Assembly: GCA_020072565.1 (NCBI GenBank)
Contig: JAIQGI010000034.1
Span: 1-64,000, forward strand
Length of the DNA: 64,000 nt
Source: Terriglobia bacterium
GTDB taxonomy: Bacteria > Acidobacteriota > UBA6911
Reading direction: 5' to 3'
In this document: in pieces, positions 20,806 to 29,487 of the stretch
Numbering within the stretch: position 1 is the stretch's first letter
Layout of the letters: every line of letters starts with the position of its first letter
Notes under the pieces: model-generated
What the model saw: the letters and a program-made list of their open reading frames with translations, nothing else
Told to the model about the DNA's origin: nothing
Databases searched by the model: none
Made by a program: the position numbers and the translations under genes

Positions 20806-22374
20806 ATGACGATGCTCAGACGAATCTACACTTCATCGCTGATTCCGGCCCTGCTTGTGCTCGCGGTAGTAACCGCCGCAATCGCACAGGCGCCCCAAGG
20901 CGCGCAGACGCCGGCCAAAGGCGTGCAGACGCCCGCGAAGACCGCAGTGGTGCCCCAGGGACCACGCCCGGAGCGGTTAAAATATCAGCCGCTCAACTTT
21001 AAGCCCCCCAAGGCTGCCGACTATCGGAGGACGCTCTCGAACGGCCTCGTGGTTTACATCGCTGAAGATCACGACATCCCATGGTTCAATGCGTCCATGA
21101 TGGTCAAGACCGGACCATTTCTCGAGCCTAAGGACAAATTGGGAGTGGCCAGCTTCACTTCCATTGTCATGCGCTCGGGCGGCACCACTACCATGACGGG
21201 TGAGCAAATCAATGAGCGCATGGATTTTCTAGCCGGGTCCGTTTCACCAAACGGCCTGTCCATCCATATGCGGCACCTCGACGAGGGGCTCAAGATCTGG
21301 ATGGATCTCCTGACCAATCCCGCTTTCCCGGCGGATAAGCTCCGGCGCGAGAAGGACTTGGCGCTGCCTTCAATCCGGAACCGCAACAAGAACGTCTCGC
21401 AGGTCGGCAGCCGGGCCTTCAGCCAGCTCATCTACGGGGAAGACTCGCCGATCACCGCCGAGAGGACCGAGGCCGGCGTCAACAGCATAACGCGCGACGA
21501 CCTGATTGCATGGCACAAGAAATATTGGGGCGCCAACAATGCCATTCTGGTGGTTACCGGCGACTTCAAAGAGGCTGAGATGCTGCAGAAGCTGGAGGCC
21601 ACGCTGGGGAAGTGGCGCACGGCAGAAAAGGCGGTGCCGCCGATCCCCAAGGTGCAACAGGTAGCAAAGGCGGGCGTTTACATGGTCCAGCCCGAGGTGA
21701 TCCCCAACCAGGGTATTATCCAGATCGGCCACCTGGGGATCACGCAGAACGATCCGGACTATCCGGCAGTCGACCTGATGAACTATACCCTGGGGGGCGG
21801 CTCATTCTCCTCGCGTATTACAAAAGTGGTGCGCACCGACAACGGGCTAGCCTACACGGCCATGTCGAGCTTTCCGGGAGGAGTGCTGTATCCCGGATCA
21901 TTCATGGCCTTCTGCCAGACCAAGAACTCGACGGTCGTTTTCGCCGCTCAGCTGATGATGGACCTCATCGAGGGAGTGCGGGCAGGCCAGGTGAGTGAAA
22001 AGGACCTCAGCTTTGCCAAAACGGCGCGGTTGAACTCCTTCCCGTCGAGATTCTCCTCGCGCAGCGCCATTCTGCAGAATTTTGCGTCTCTGGAATATAA
22101 CGGCCAGCCGATGGATTACTACGACACCTATGTGGCCAAGTATGAGAAGGTGACGCTTGCAGACATCAAGCGCGTGGCGCAGAAATGGCTGCAGCCGGAT
22201 AAGTTGATCATCATGGTGGCCGGCAATATCGAAGAATGCCGGGCCGGAGCGGACAAACTGCTGCCGAACCAGCCGACCATCGATGCCATGGCGGCCAGGT
22301 TCGGCGGCCGTACGATCGACGGACTGGCCAAGAAGTACGGAGACGGCACGGTGCACATCGTGCCGCTCAAGTAG
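20806..22374 (+). CDS. M16-family non-catalytic partner (pair 1)
   Basis: A 522-residue exported protein from ATG 20806 (GGAAAGGA seven bases before). The signal peptide ends near AIAQ, followed by a Pro/Ala/Thr-rich stretch (AQAPQGAQTPAKG). The M16 fold is recognisable (RTLSNGLVVYIAEDHDIPWF, YTLGGGSFSSRITK, NGLAYTAMSSF), but the position of HxxEH reads FTSIVMRSGGT, so no zinc site exists. This is the usual inactive half of heterodimeric M16 peptidases. It probably forms a clamshell with the upstream active subunit in the periplasm. Its gene overlaps nothing and shares the operon with the active subunit. Confidence 0.85.
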   Translation: MTMLRRIYTSSLIPALLVLAVVTAAIAQAPQGAQTPAKGVQTPAKTAVVPQGPRPERLKYQPLNFKPPKAADYRRTLSNGLVVYIAEDHDIPWFNASMMVKTGPFLEPKDKLGVASFTSIVMRSGGTTTMTGEQINERMDFLAGSVSPNGLSIHMRHLDEGLKIWMDLLTNPAFPADKLRREKDLALPSIRNRNKNVSQVGSRAFSQLIYGEDSPITAERTEAGVNSITRDDLIAWHKKYWGANNAILVVTGDFKEAEMLQKLEATLGKWRTAEKAVPPIPKVQQVAKAGVYMVQPEVIPNQGIIQIGHLGITQNDPDYPAVDLMNYTLGGGSFSSRITKVVRTDNGLAYTAMSSFPGGVLYPGSFMAFCQTKNSTVVFAAQLMMDLIEGVRAGQVSEKDLSFAKTARLNSFPSRFSSRSAILQNFASLEYNGQPMDYYDTYVAKYEKVTLADIKRVAQKWLQPDKLIIMVAGNIEECRAGADKLLPNQPTIDAMAARFGGRTIDGLAKKYGDGTVHIVPLK

Positions 22375-22390
22375 CCCTCGGTTTGAATCA

Positions 22391-22438
22391 GCCACGAAAT
22401 GCACGAAAAAAGCGAATTCTTTTCGTGCATTTCGTGGC
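22391..22438. repeat. Dispersed palindromic repeat, CCACGAA family (copy 1)
   Basis: Arms GCCACGAAATGCACGAAAA (22391-22409) and its perfect 19-base complement (22420-22438), 10-base loop. It lies between the two M16 pairs and could also act as a terminator. Similar words recur at 25888 and 29192. Confidence 0.85.
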
Positions 22439-22569
22439 CCGCCTCCACGTTCCTGCCGTGCTCTCCACGCCTGCCGGCGAAGCTCCTGAAAATGATTGAA
22501 ACTGCGCTTCAAAAGGGCTAGGCTCGGCGGGAAAAATCCCTTAGAACCGCTTTCGAGGAGATGGTCGAG

Positions 22570-24123
22570 ATGACACGTCGACGATACGCACCCATAATTC
22601 TGTTGCTTCCGCTGGTTCTGTGCGTCTGGGTTTTGCCCCTGGCGGCTCAAGAACTCAGCATCGCAAAGCAGGTAATTGAAAAGGATCTTCCCAACGGGCT
22701 GAAGGTTTTGATTGTCAGGCGGCCGGAAATCCCGACCGTGCGCTGCACTCTGGCATTCCGCGTGGGATCGGTGAACGAACGCCCCGGCATCACCGGTATC
22801 TCCCACATGCACGAGCACATGATGTTCAAGGGCACCCAGACGATGGGGATCAAGCCGGGCACCCTCGCGCTGGATAATCAGTTGAACGCGCAGATTGATG
22901 CTCTGGAAGCCCAGATTGTGAAAGAGGAAACCAAGGTGAAGGGGTGCGACGAAAACAAGATCATCGCGCTCAAGAAGCAGGTGTCCGACCTGATCGCGAA
23001 AGAACGAGCCGAGACGATCGTCAGTGAAGAGATCTGGGGCGCTTACCAGGAAGCGGGCGGCACCGGCCTGAATGCTTCGACCGGGAATGAGGTGACCCAG
23101 TACTATGTGACGCTGCCCAAGAACAAACTGGAACTCTTCATGGCCCTGGAAGCCGACCGGCTGGTGAACCCGGTTTTCCGTGAGTTTTATGCGGAACGGG
23201 ATGTGCTAGTGGAAGAACGCCGGATGAGCGAAAATGGCGCCGGCTTCTTCTTCAACGAACAGCTGAACGCGACTTTCTATGCCGCCACGCCCTACACCTG
23301 GGAGGTGGTGGGCTGGATGTCGGATCTCGCTCACATCACCAAAGATGAGCTGAAGGCCTATCGCGCCCAGTATTACCGTCCCGACAACGCCGTCATGGTG
23401 CTGGCAGGCGGGGTGGACGTGGAACCTACCATGGCGTTGATTACCAAGTACTTCGGTTCGATCAAGAATCCGCCGGGTTCGGCTCCCCGCGTGCGCACCG
23501 AGGAGCCCTCGCCTGAATACTACCGCAAGGTCAACGGCCCGGATTTCAAGGTGCCTTATATTGAAAAGCGCGTGATCGGAAGGGCTGCCACCAATCCGTA
23601 TGTCACGGTCCTGTTCCACATCCCGCCGATCTGGCATGACGACATCTCGGCCCTGTACATGCTCGGCCAGGTGATCAGCAATCGATCCGGCAAGATGTAT
23701 TCGGAGATGGTGATGAAGAATGAGCACGCGACTTCCGTAAGCGCCAGCGCCTCGGAGTCCGAGTATGACGGCCGGTTTACGTTTCGGGCAACGGCCAAGG
23801 AGGTCGCGAACAACACCGTGATTCCTCTGGATCAGCTGGAAAAGGAACTGTGGACTTACATCGAGGATGCCAAAGTCACGCCGTGTGACCCGCAGGTGCT
23901 CCAGCGGGTAAAGAACCGCACGGAATCTGCCTTCCTGCAGAGTCTGGCAGGCACCGGCATTGCCGGGCAGCTGATGCGGATGGAAATCGCCTACAAGTGG
24001 CAGTTCATCGACGAACAGTTCAAGCAGCGCATGGCTGTGACACCGGCGGACCTGATGCGAGTGGCCAAGAAATACTTCACCCGGGACAACAGCGTGACCG
24101 GCGTGATGGAGCGGGAAAAGTAG
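22570..24123 (+). CDS. M16-family zinc peptidase, active subunit (pair 2)
   Basis: A 517-residue exported paralog of the gene at 19224, the same length when started at ATG 22570 (the ATG at 22561 lies inside the position equivalent to non-coding leader in pair 1). It keeps HMHEH and the following Glu segment, plus the same lysine-rich insertion (residues about 95-155). Sequence identity is high over long stretches (for example ISHMHEHMMFKGTQTMGIK). A tandem duplication of the two-gene unit is the simplest origin. Some positions differ in the substrate-cavity region, suggesting altered specificity. Confidence 0.87.
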   Translation: MTRRRYAPIILLLPLVLCVWVLPLAAQELSIAKQVIEKDLPNGLKVLIVRRPEIPTVRCTLAFRVGSVNERPGITGISHMHEHMMFKGTQTMGIKPGTLALDNQLNAQIDALEAQIVKEETKVKGCDENKIIALKKQVSDLIAKERAETIVSEEIWGAYQEAGGTGLNASTGNEVTQYYVTLPKNKLELFMALEADRLVNPVFREFYAERDVLVEERRMSENGAGFFFNEQLNATFYAATPYTWEVVGWMSDLAHITKDELKAYRAQYYRPDNAVMVLAGGVDVEPTMALITKYFGSIKNPPGSAPRVRTEEPSPEYYRKVNGPDFKVPYIEKRVIGRAATNPYVTVLFHIPPIWHDDISALYMLGQVISNRSGKMYSEMVMKNEHATSVSASASESEYDGRFTFRATAKEVANNTVIPLDQLEKELWTYIEDAKVTPCDPQVLQRVKNRTESAFLQSLAGTGIAGQLMRMEIAYKWQFIDEQFKQRMAVTPADLMRVAKKYFTRDNSVTGVMEREK

Positions 24124-24151
24124 CAGCGGCGCCGCACTTTCCGGAAAGGAT

Positions 24152-25813
24152 ATGACGATGTTCAAACGATATTTTACCTTATTGCTTATGCTGGCCGTGC
24201 TCGCATTCGCGGTGGCTGCCGGGGCTATCACACAAGCCCAGCAGAATGCGCAGGCACCCACGAAAGCCGCGCAGGCACCCACGAAAGCCGCACAGACGCC
24301 CAAAGGTCCGCGCCCGGAGCAGTTCACCTACCCCCCTCTCAACTTCAAAATCCCGAAGGCCGCGGACTTCCGGACGACGCTGTCGAACGGGCTTGTCGTC
24401 TACATCTCGGAGGATCACGAGATTCCCTGGTTCAACGGCACGCTCATGGTCAAGACCGGACCATTTCTTGAATCTAAAGACAAGCTGGGTGTGGATTCCT
24501 TCACCTCCTCGGTCATGCGTTCGGGCGGCAGCACCACCATGAGTGGCGATCAAATTACCGAGCGCATGGACTTCCTCGGAGGAAGCCTTGGCGGCGGTGG
24601 TGGCGCCGGCGGCAGGGGCGGCGGCAGAGGAGGAGGTGGCGGCGGCGGGGATGCTAAGAGCCTCTCGATCCATATGCGCTACCTCGACGAAGGCCTGAAG
24701 ATCTGGATGGATGTCCTGAGCAGCCCGGCCTTCCCGGAAGACAGGCTTAGACGCGAAAAGGACTCGGCGATCCCCCCGATCCGAAACCGGAACCGGGATG
24801 TCGGCACTGTTGCCGGCCGGGTCTATGAGGAACTGATCTACGGGAAAGACACGCCGATCACCGCCCAGAGGACCGAGGCCGGGATCAACGGTATCACGCG
24901 CGATGATCTGGTCGCCTGGTACAACAAATATTGGGGCGCTAGCAACGCCATCCTGGTGGTCTCGGGCGACTTCAATAAGGCTGATATGCTGAAAAAGCTC
25001 GAAGCCACCTTCGGGAAATGGCGCAAGGCGGAGAAAGCCGTCGTGCCGGTTCCGAAGGTTCAGCAGGCATCAAAGGCCGGCGTTTACATGGTACAGCCGG
25101 AAGGGGCCAGCCCGAACCAGGGCATCATCCGGATGGGGCATCTCGGCCTGAAGACGGACGATCCCGATTATCCGGCGGTCGACCTCATGAACTATATCCT
25201 CGGCGGAGGTTCGTTTTCCTCCCGCATCACCAAAGTCGTGCGCACCGACAACGGACTCGCCTACTCGACCAGCTCGAGCTTCGGAGGCGGTGGCGGCAGA
25301 GGCGGTGGCGGTGGAATCTTGTACCCCGGGACGTTTACGGCGTCCTGTCAGACGAAGAACTCCACCGTGGTGTTTGCCACACAGCTGATGATGGATCTGA
25401 TTGAAGGGATGCGCAACGGGGATGTCAGCGAAGCGGATCTGAAAATGGCAAAATCCGCCCGCATCAATGCATTTCCCTCGCAGCCCATTTTCCAGGACAT
25501 CGGCGCCATCGCGCAGGCTTTTGCGAGCCTCGAGTTCAACGGACGCCCCGCGGACTATTATGAGACTTACCTGGCCAAGTACGAAAAAGTGACGCTCGCC
25601 GACATCAAGCGAGTGGCGCAGAAGTACCTGCGGCCGAGTGACATGGTCATCATGGTTGCCGGCAACATCGAGGAATGCAGAGCAGGAGCCGACAAGCTGC
25701 TGCCCAACCAGCCGACGATCGACGCCATGGCAGCCAAGTTCGGAGGCCGAACCATCGACGGACTGGCCAAGAAATACGGAGACGGCACGGTGCATATCGT
25801 GACGCTCAAATGA
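24152..25813 (+). CDS. M16-family non-catalytic partner (pair 2) with Gly-rich loops
   Basis: A 553-residue exported paralog of the gene at 20806, with the same 28-base gap and almost identical leader before it. It again lacks HxxEH (FTSSVMRSGGS at that place). Unlike its paralog it carries two Gly/Arg-rich insertions: residues about 146-168 and about 378-389. The gaps in the paralog show they are true insertions; they are encoded by G-rich DNA. The repeated AQAPTKA units after the signal peptide are also expanded. Likely periplasmic partner of the pair-2 peptidase. Confidence 0.85.
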   Translation: MTMFKRYFTLLLMLAVLAFAVAAGAITQAQQNAQAPTKAAQAPTKAAQTPKGPRPEQFTYPPLNFKIPKAADFRTTLSNGLVVYISEDHEIPWFNGTLMVKTGPFLESKDKLGVDSFTSSVMRSGGSTTMSGDQITERMDFLGGSLGGGGGAGGRGGGRGGGGGGGDAKSLSIHMRYLDEGLKIWMDVLSSPAFPEDRLRREKDSAIPPIRNRNRDVGTVAGRVYEELIYGKDTPITAQRTEAGINGITRDDLVAWYNKYWGASNAILVVSGDFNKADMLKKLEATFGKWRKAEKAVVPVPKVQQASKAGVYMVQPEGASPNQGIIRMGHLGLKTDDPDYPAVDLMNYILGGGSFSSRITKVVRTDNGLAYSTSSSFGGGGGRGGGGGILYPGTFTASCQTKNSTVVFATQLMMDLIEGMRNGDVSEADLKMAKSARINAFPSQPIFQDIGAIAQAFASLEFNGRPADYYETYLAKYEKVTLADIKRVAQKYLRPSDMVIMVAGNIEECRAGADKLLPNQPTIDAMAAKFGGRTIDGLAKKYGDGTVHIVTLK

Positions 25814-25887
25814 CATTGCCCGATGCGACGCATCTCTGGCGGTCGCATCACTGTTTATTGAATTCAAAGGCAGCCCCGAGCGGCGCG

Positions 25888-25917
25888 AATTTCACGAATG
25901 CCTCCATTCGTGAAATT
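25888..25917. repeat. Dispersed palindromic repeat, CCACGAA family (copy 2)
   Basis: Arms AATTTCACGAATG (25888-25900) and CATTCGTGAAATT (25905-25917) with a 4-base loop; a further CATTCGTGGC follows at 25923. It lies after the M16 operon and is followed by a T-rich stretch, so it may terminate it. Confidence 0.8.
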
Positions 25918-26030
25918 TGCACCATTCGTGGCTGCTTTTCATTTTTGAGAGGTGTTTTCGCAGTAGAAAATCTCGCGGTTCCCGCCATGGCATGAAATAT
26001 TGACGTGTGCTGCGAAACAATAGGGTCGCC

Positions 26031-26588
26031 ATGAGAAAACGCAAGTTGTGGATGGCCCTCCTTGTGGTTCTCGCTGTTATGCCCGCGTTGTTCCTGGTGC
26101 TGGCCCAGAAATCGCTGAAGGGATTCCAGGGTTTGCACCCGGGAGACGCTGTTCCTCATGCCCGGTTGCAGCCCGTGGGCCGGTCTTCGATTGATACCGG
26201 CTCCTGGCGCGGCTCACCGACCTTGCTGGTCGTTTTCCAGCCCGGCTGCGAGTCCTGCCGGCTCGAGATTCGCAGCCTGGCCTCCATCGCACCTTCGTTC
26301 CCCGAGGTGAGAATCGCGCTGCTTTCGACCGGTTCCGACTCCGGCGGAATGCGGGCGCCGTTTCCTATTTACATCGATCCAGAGGGCAGGTTTCTTGCGA
26401 AAGTGCGGAAATTGGTCACTCCTGCGCTTTACTGGATTGATCCAGCAGGACAGGTGCGGTACGCGCGAACGGGTCAACGCAACGCCCATGACGAAGAAAT
26501 GCTCTTCCGCAAGATGCTCGGGGGAGACCGGCAGCGAGTCGACGCCGGCTTTTCGGACATTTTGACCCCGGTTCCTGCGCGAGACTGA
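26031..26588 (+). CDS. Membrane-anchored redoxin (TlpA/AhpC-like)
   Basis: A 185-residue protein from ATG 26031 (an upstream GTG at 26007 is in frame). One N-terminal transmembrane segment (LWMALLVVLAVMPALFLVLA) is followed by a thioredoxin-like fold. The active-site motif is FQPGCESCRLEI, a CxxC pair, and the region GQVRYARTGQR is the usual late strand. It probably reduces or oxidises disulfides outside the cytoplasm. It precedes a C39-type peptidase gene by 19 bases, a pairing that suggests a shared export or maturation task. Confidence 0.7.
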   Translation: MRKRKLWMALLVVLAVMPALFLVLAQKSLKGFQGLHPGDAVPHARLQPVGRSSIDTGSWRGSPTLLVVFQPGCESCRLEIRSLASIAPSFPEVRIALLSTGSDSGGMRAPFPIYIDPEGRFLAKVRKLVTPALYWIDPAGQVRYARTGQRNAHDEEMLFRKMLGGDRQRVDAGFSDILTPVPARD

Positions 26589-26607
26589 TAGGCCTGATCT
26601 CCGGTCC

Positions 26608-27147
26608 GTGGTGGCGACTATGGCCTCGGTGACAACTGCAGCCAGCGCCCTATGGTTTCCCCACCACTTCCTGGGCGGGGCCCGATACCTGGGACGTGAG
26701 GGGGTCTTCTTCCAGCAGGCGCACAACGATTGCGGGGGCGCGGCGCTGAAAATGATCTTCGATCACTTCGGCATTTCTTTGGATTACGGGCTGCTTCTGC
26801 AGCGTTTGGCTGACGGACCGGAGGGCACCACCATGCTGAGTATCAAGAAACTCGCCGAAGCGGAGGGCCTGCTTTGCGCTGGCTGGCGGCTGGCCCTTCA
26901 GGATCTGCACGATATCCCGCTCCCGGCCGTTCTGTTGCTGCGCCGCAACCACTTTGTCGTTATGGCAAGTCGGAGTCCTGCGGCAGAAATACAGATACTG
27001 GACCCGGTCCGGGGCAGGCTCGGAATATCGGTCTGCAATCTCCAGACGGTCTGGAGAGGAGAAATCCTGCTTTTTTGCAGCCCGGGAAGGGGTGCCTGGC
27101 AACGCGGTCGCTGGTTTGGCCGGCGGAATCACCGTCGGACCGGTTGA
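26608..27147 (+). CDS. C39-family cysteine peptidase domain protein
   Basis: A 179-residue protein (GTG 26608; ATG 26620 is an alternative). The peptidase C39 motif is clear: QQAHNDCGGAALKMIFDHFG with catalytic C42, RRNHFVVM with the His and ILDPVRGR with the Asp. An N-terminal hydrophobic patch may anchor it. Typical C39 domains cleave Gly-Gly leader peptides at ABC exporters; here no ATPase or membrane domain is attached, so it is a stand-alone C39 protease. It lies just after the redoxin gene, likely the same transcript. A small peptide substrate was not found nearby. Confidence 0.75.
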   Translation: MVATMASVTTAASALWFPHHFLGGARYLGREGVFFQQAHNDCGGAALKMIFDHFGISLDYGLLLQRLADGPEGTTMLSIKKLAEAEGLLCAGWRLALQDLHDIPLPAVLLLRRNHFVVMASRSPAAEIQILDPVRGRLGISVCNLQTVWRGEILLFCSPGRGAWQRGRWFGRRNHRRTG

Positions 27148-27202
27148 TCCACAGGAATCACGAGAGCTGGTTTGTTTCCGTGCTTCTGAATGAGTTGCCT
27201 GC

Positions 27203-27982
27203 ATGCTCCGCAAATCGGCGCGCACTCCCAGATTTTCGTTCCAACGTGGTGTCAAAATGGTAAAGCCGCGAGGTTGGGTTGCCGCCCGGACTTCAACTTT
27301 CTTCGAAGTAATCCATGCGCCGCGGTCGGCCTTTGCGCGCGATTTCGACGGACCGAGCTATCTGCTGCCGTTGTGCATTCTCGGTTTGTCATTTGCGCTG
27401 CTCGTGCTTCTGCAGGCGCCCTGGAGTATCGAATGGGCCGGCCGTCAAATGCGGGCCGCGGGCACACCTCAGGATCAGGTGGCCGCGGGAGTGGACTTGA
27501 TGTGGAGCACGCAACGATGGGCAGCGGCCTTCATGCCGCTGCTGCTTTTTCTCAGGTGGTTTTTGTTCGCATTAACGCTCTGGCTCACGTCCCAGCTGTT
27601 TCTGGCCAAGGCTGATTTTTCGCGCGTGCTGAGCGTCGTCGCGTACTCGTACATCCCGATTCTCTTCAGGGACACGACCCTTCTGCTGGTCCTCTGGCTG
27701 CGGGGCAAAGAAGCTCTCAATCATCCGGAGGCTTTGAATATCGCGATCGGCTTCAACCTGCTGATGCCGCGCCTGCCGCCGGCCTGGTCCTTCCTGCTCG
27801 GGAACATCAACCCTTTCGAGTTTTGGTACGTGATCCTGCTCACGGTTGGCCTCTCCAGAGTGGCGGCGACACGCTGGCAGAGGGCACTGGCCATGACGCT
27901 TCCCAATTGGCTCTTCGCCCTTTTCATTCAGTTCGGGTTCGTTTCGCTGGGCCTTTCTGCGCGCGCAAGCCTCAGCCAGTAA
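27203..27982 (+). CDS. Yip1-family membrane protein
   Basis: About 259 residues (the true start may be ATG 27257, giving 241). A soluble N-terminal lead with FFEVIHAPRSAFARDFDGPSY is followed by five hydrophobic segments (LLPLCILGLSFALLVLL, FMPLLLFLRWFLFALTLWL, SVVAYSYIPILFRDTTLLLVLWL, FWYVILLTVGLS, LAMTLPNWLFALFIQFGFVSL). This is the arrangement of the Yip1 domain. Bacterial Yip1 proteins are common in Acidobacteriota but their role is unclear. No operon partner is evident; the redoxin/C39 pair lies upstream on the same strand. Confidence 0.6.
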   Translation: MLRKSARTPRFSFQRGVKMVKPRGWVAARTSTFFEVIHAPRSAFARDFDGPSYLLPLCILGLSFALLVLLQAPWSIEWAGRQMRAAGTPQDQVAAGVDLMWSTQRWAAAFMPLLLFLRWFLFALTLWLTSQLFLAKADFSRVLSVVAYSYIPILFRDTTLLLVLWLRGKEALNHPEALNIAIGFNLLMPRLPPAWSFLLGNINPFEFWYVILLTVGLSRVAATRWQRALAMTLPNWLFALFIQFGFVSLGLSARASLSQ

Positions 27983-28047
27983 GAGCGCATTTGCATTCTG
28001 ACGAGCCCGTCCTTTTATGAGTGCGGATGCTTATGTGCGACGACGTC

Positions 28048-28142
28048 CTTGGAGTGCGTACGCTTGCTGGTGGTTGAGAGGCGCGGCCTAGCAGACACGC
28101 CCACCACACTTTGAGGGAGTCAGCAAGTTACCGCACTCCAAG
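28048..28142. repeat. Large nested inverted repeat (CTTGGAGTGCG family)
   Basis: Outer arms CTTGGAGTGCG (28048-28058) and CGCACTCCAAG (28132-28142) are perfect. Inside, GCTTGCTG and CAGCAAGT are roughly complementary, then GTGG with CCAC. The rest of the 27983-28373 gap holds no gene. Such arm-within-arm units resemble miniature repeats dispersed in related genomes; a single copy is present here. Confidence 0.7.
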
Positions 28143-28373
28143 GCCGAGAACATGTGGGTACCTTTGAAACACTGTGCACTATATTTGACGTCGAATTCAC
28201 ACAAAAAGTTCACGAAATGTTGAACGACTGCTCAGTGAGCTGCTGATTACACCTTCCATATCCCGCCTTGAGGTGAGAAAATGCCGGACGCGTATGGAGC
28301 TTCTGGGGTGACACGGGTTTTTTTCTCAGAGGTGCGGCTGTCCACAACCGAACGGGGTGTTGCGGGAGGCTTT

Positions 28374-29156
28374 ATGTTCTGCAGGTCTTTAAAAGTATCG
28401 GTGGTTTTTCTGTCTCTTGCGGGAGCTCTGGCCTGGGCTCAGCGGACCGGGCGGGAGGGCATTCCGCCGGAGCTCTGGAGTCCTGTCGCCACCTTTTCGA
28501 TCCTCGGCTTCGACCCGGCGAGCGGAGAACTCGGAGGCGCCGTCCAATCCCGGGTTTTCTCGGTCGGCAACGGAGTGCTCTGGGCCGAGGCTGGTGTCGG
28601 AGCTGCTGCAACCCAGGCCTTTGTGGATGTCAGCTATGGACCTCAAGCACTCGAGTTGCTGAAGAAGGGTTTGGCTCCCGATGCGATCGTAAGACAAATC
28701 TGGGAATCCGATCCTGATCCACAACCCGGCAATTGGTCAAAGCAGGGCAGGCAGTTCGCAGTCATGAACCCCAAAGGAGAATATGCCGCTTATACGGGCC
28801 CGAAGGCGACTCCATGGGCGGGGAACAAGGGGGGCAAGTTCTGCACGGCCCAGGGCAACATCCTCGCCGGGGAAGCGGTTGTCACCGACATGGTCAAGGC
28901 GTTTGAAGACACTCAAGGCCACCTTGCCCTCCGGCTGCTCGCCGCATTGGAGGCGGGTCAGGCTGCGGGCGGTGACAAGCGCGGCATGGAATCGGCGGCC
29001 ATGTTGATCGTCAAGAAGAATGGCGGCGTGTGGTTGCACAACGACGTGGTGCTGAGGCTGCAGGTGGATGATAATCCCGAACCGATCAAGGAGTTGCGCA
29101 GGCTCGTGGAAATGGCCGTGAAGCAGTTCCGGCTCGGGGCCAGGCAGCAGAAGTAG
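28374..29156 (+). CDS. Exported DUF1028 (Ntn-hydrolase-like) protein
   Basis: A 260-residue protein from ATG 28374 (GGGAGG seven bases before). The signal peptide (residues 1-22, ending ALAWAQ) is followed by the DUF1028 core: PVATFSILGFDPASGELGGAVQSRVFSVGN and GVGAAATQAFVDVSYG. DUF1028 proteins have an Ntn-hydrolase-type fold; the residue following the mature N-terminus is proposed to act in catalysis, but the activity is undefined. A later part (QGNILAGEAVVTDMVKAFE) is conserved in the family. No partner genes are evident. Confidence 0.75.
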   Translation: MFCRSLKVSVVFLSLAGALAWAQRTGREGIPPELWSPVATFSILGFDPASGELGGAVQSRVFSVGNGVLWAEAGVGAAATQAFVDVSYGPQALELLKKGLAPDAIVRQIWESDPDPQPGNWSKQGRQFAVMNPKGEYAAYTGPKATPWAGNKGGKFCTAQGNILAGEAVVTDMVKAFEDTQGHLALRLLAALEAGQAAGGDKRGMESAAMLIVKKNGGVWLHNDVVLRLQVDDNPEPIKELRRLVEMAVKQFRLGARQQK

Positions 29157-29208
29157 TCTGTTCCGAAAACAACTCCTCGAGAACGGAAAGCGGCCACGAA
29201 TGACACAG

Positions 29209-29235
29209 ATTTCACGAATGGCGTATTCGTGAAAT
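29209..29235. repeat. Dispersed palindromic repeat, CCACGAA family (copy 3)
   Basis: ATTTCACGAAT (29209-29219) and ATTCGTGAAAT (29225-29235), preceded by GGCCACGAATGACACAG at 29192. The AACGCAGAGG repeat follows at 29286, so two families lie side by side in this gap (29157-29487), which has no gene. Confidence 0.75.
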
Positions 29236-29285
29236 TCGTACAATTTGCCCACAGATCCGTGCCATTTAGGCAAGAAAAGCAAAAG

Positions 29286-29361
29286 ATCAACGCAGAGGTC
29301 GCAGAGGTCGCGGAGAGAAGTCATGCAGAAGCGAAAATCCTCTGCGTCCTCTGCATTGAGG
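29286..29361. repeat. Dispersed palindromic repeat, AACGCAGAGG family (copy 2)
   Basis: CAACGCAGAGGTCGCAGAGG at about 29288 is complementary to the CCTCTGCGTCCTCTGCATTG at 29339-29358 with few mismatches; the middle part is unrelated. Confidence 0.75.
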
Positions 29362-29487
29362 CTTTAAGTTGCAGATATTCCGCGCCGTGCCATTCGTGGC
29401 TGGCTTTTACCGCCTCCATTTTCATGTGTCACTGGGTGCGGCCCGGCGCATGGGGGGCTGCTTCCACTTCGCAGGGAGGTTCGTCTG

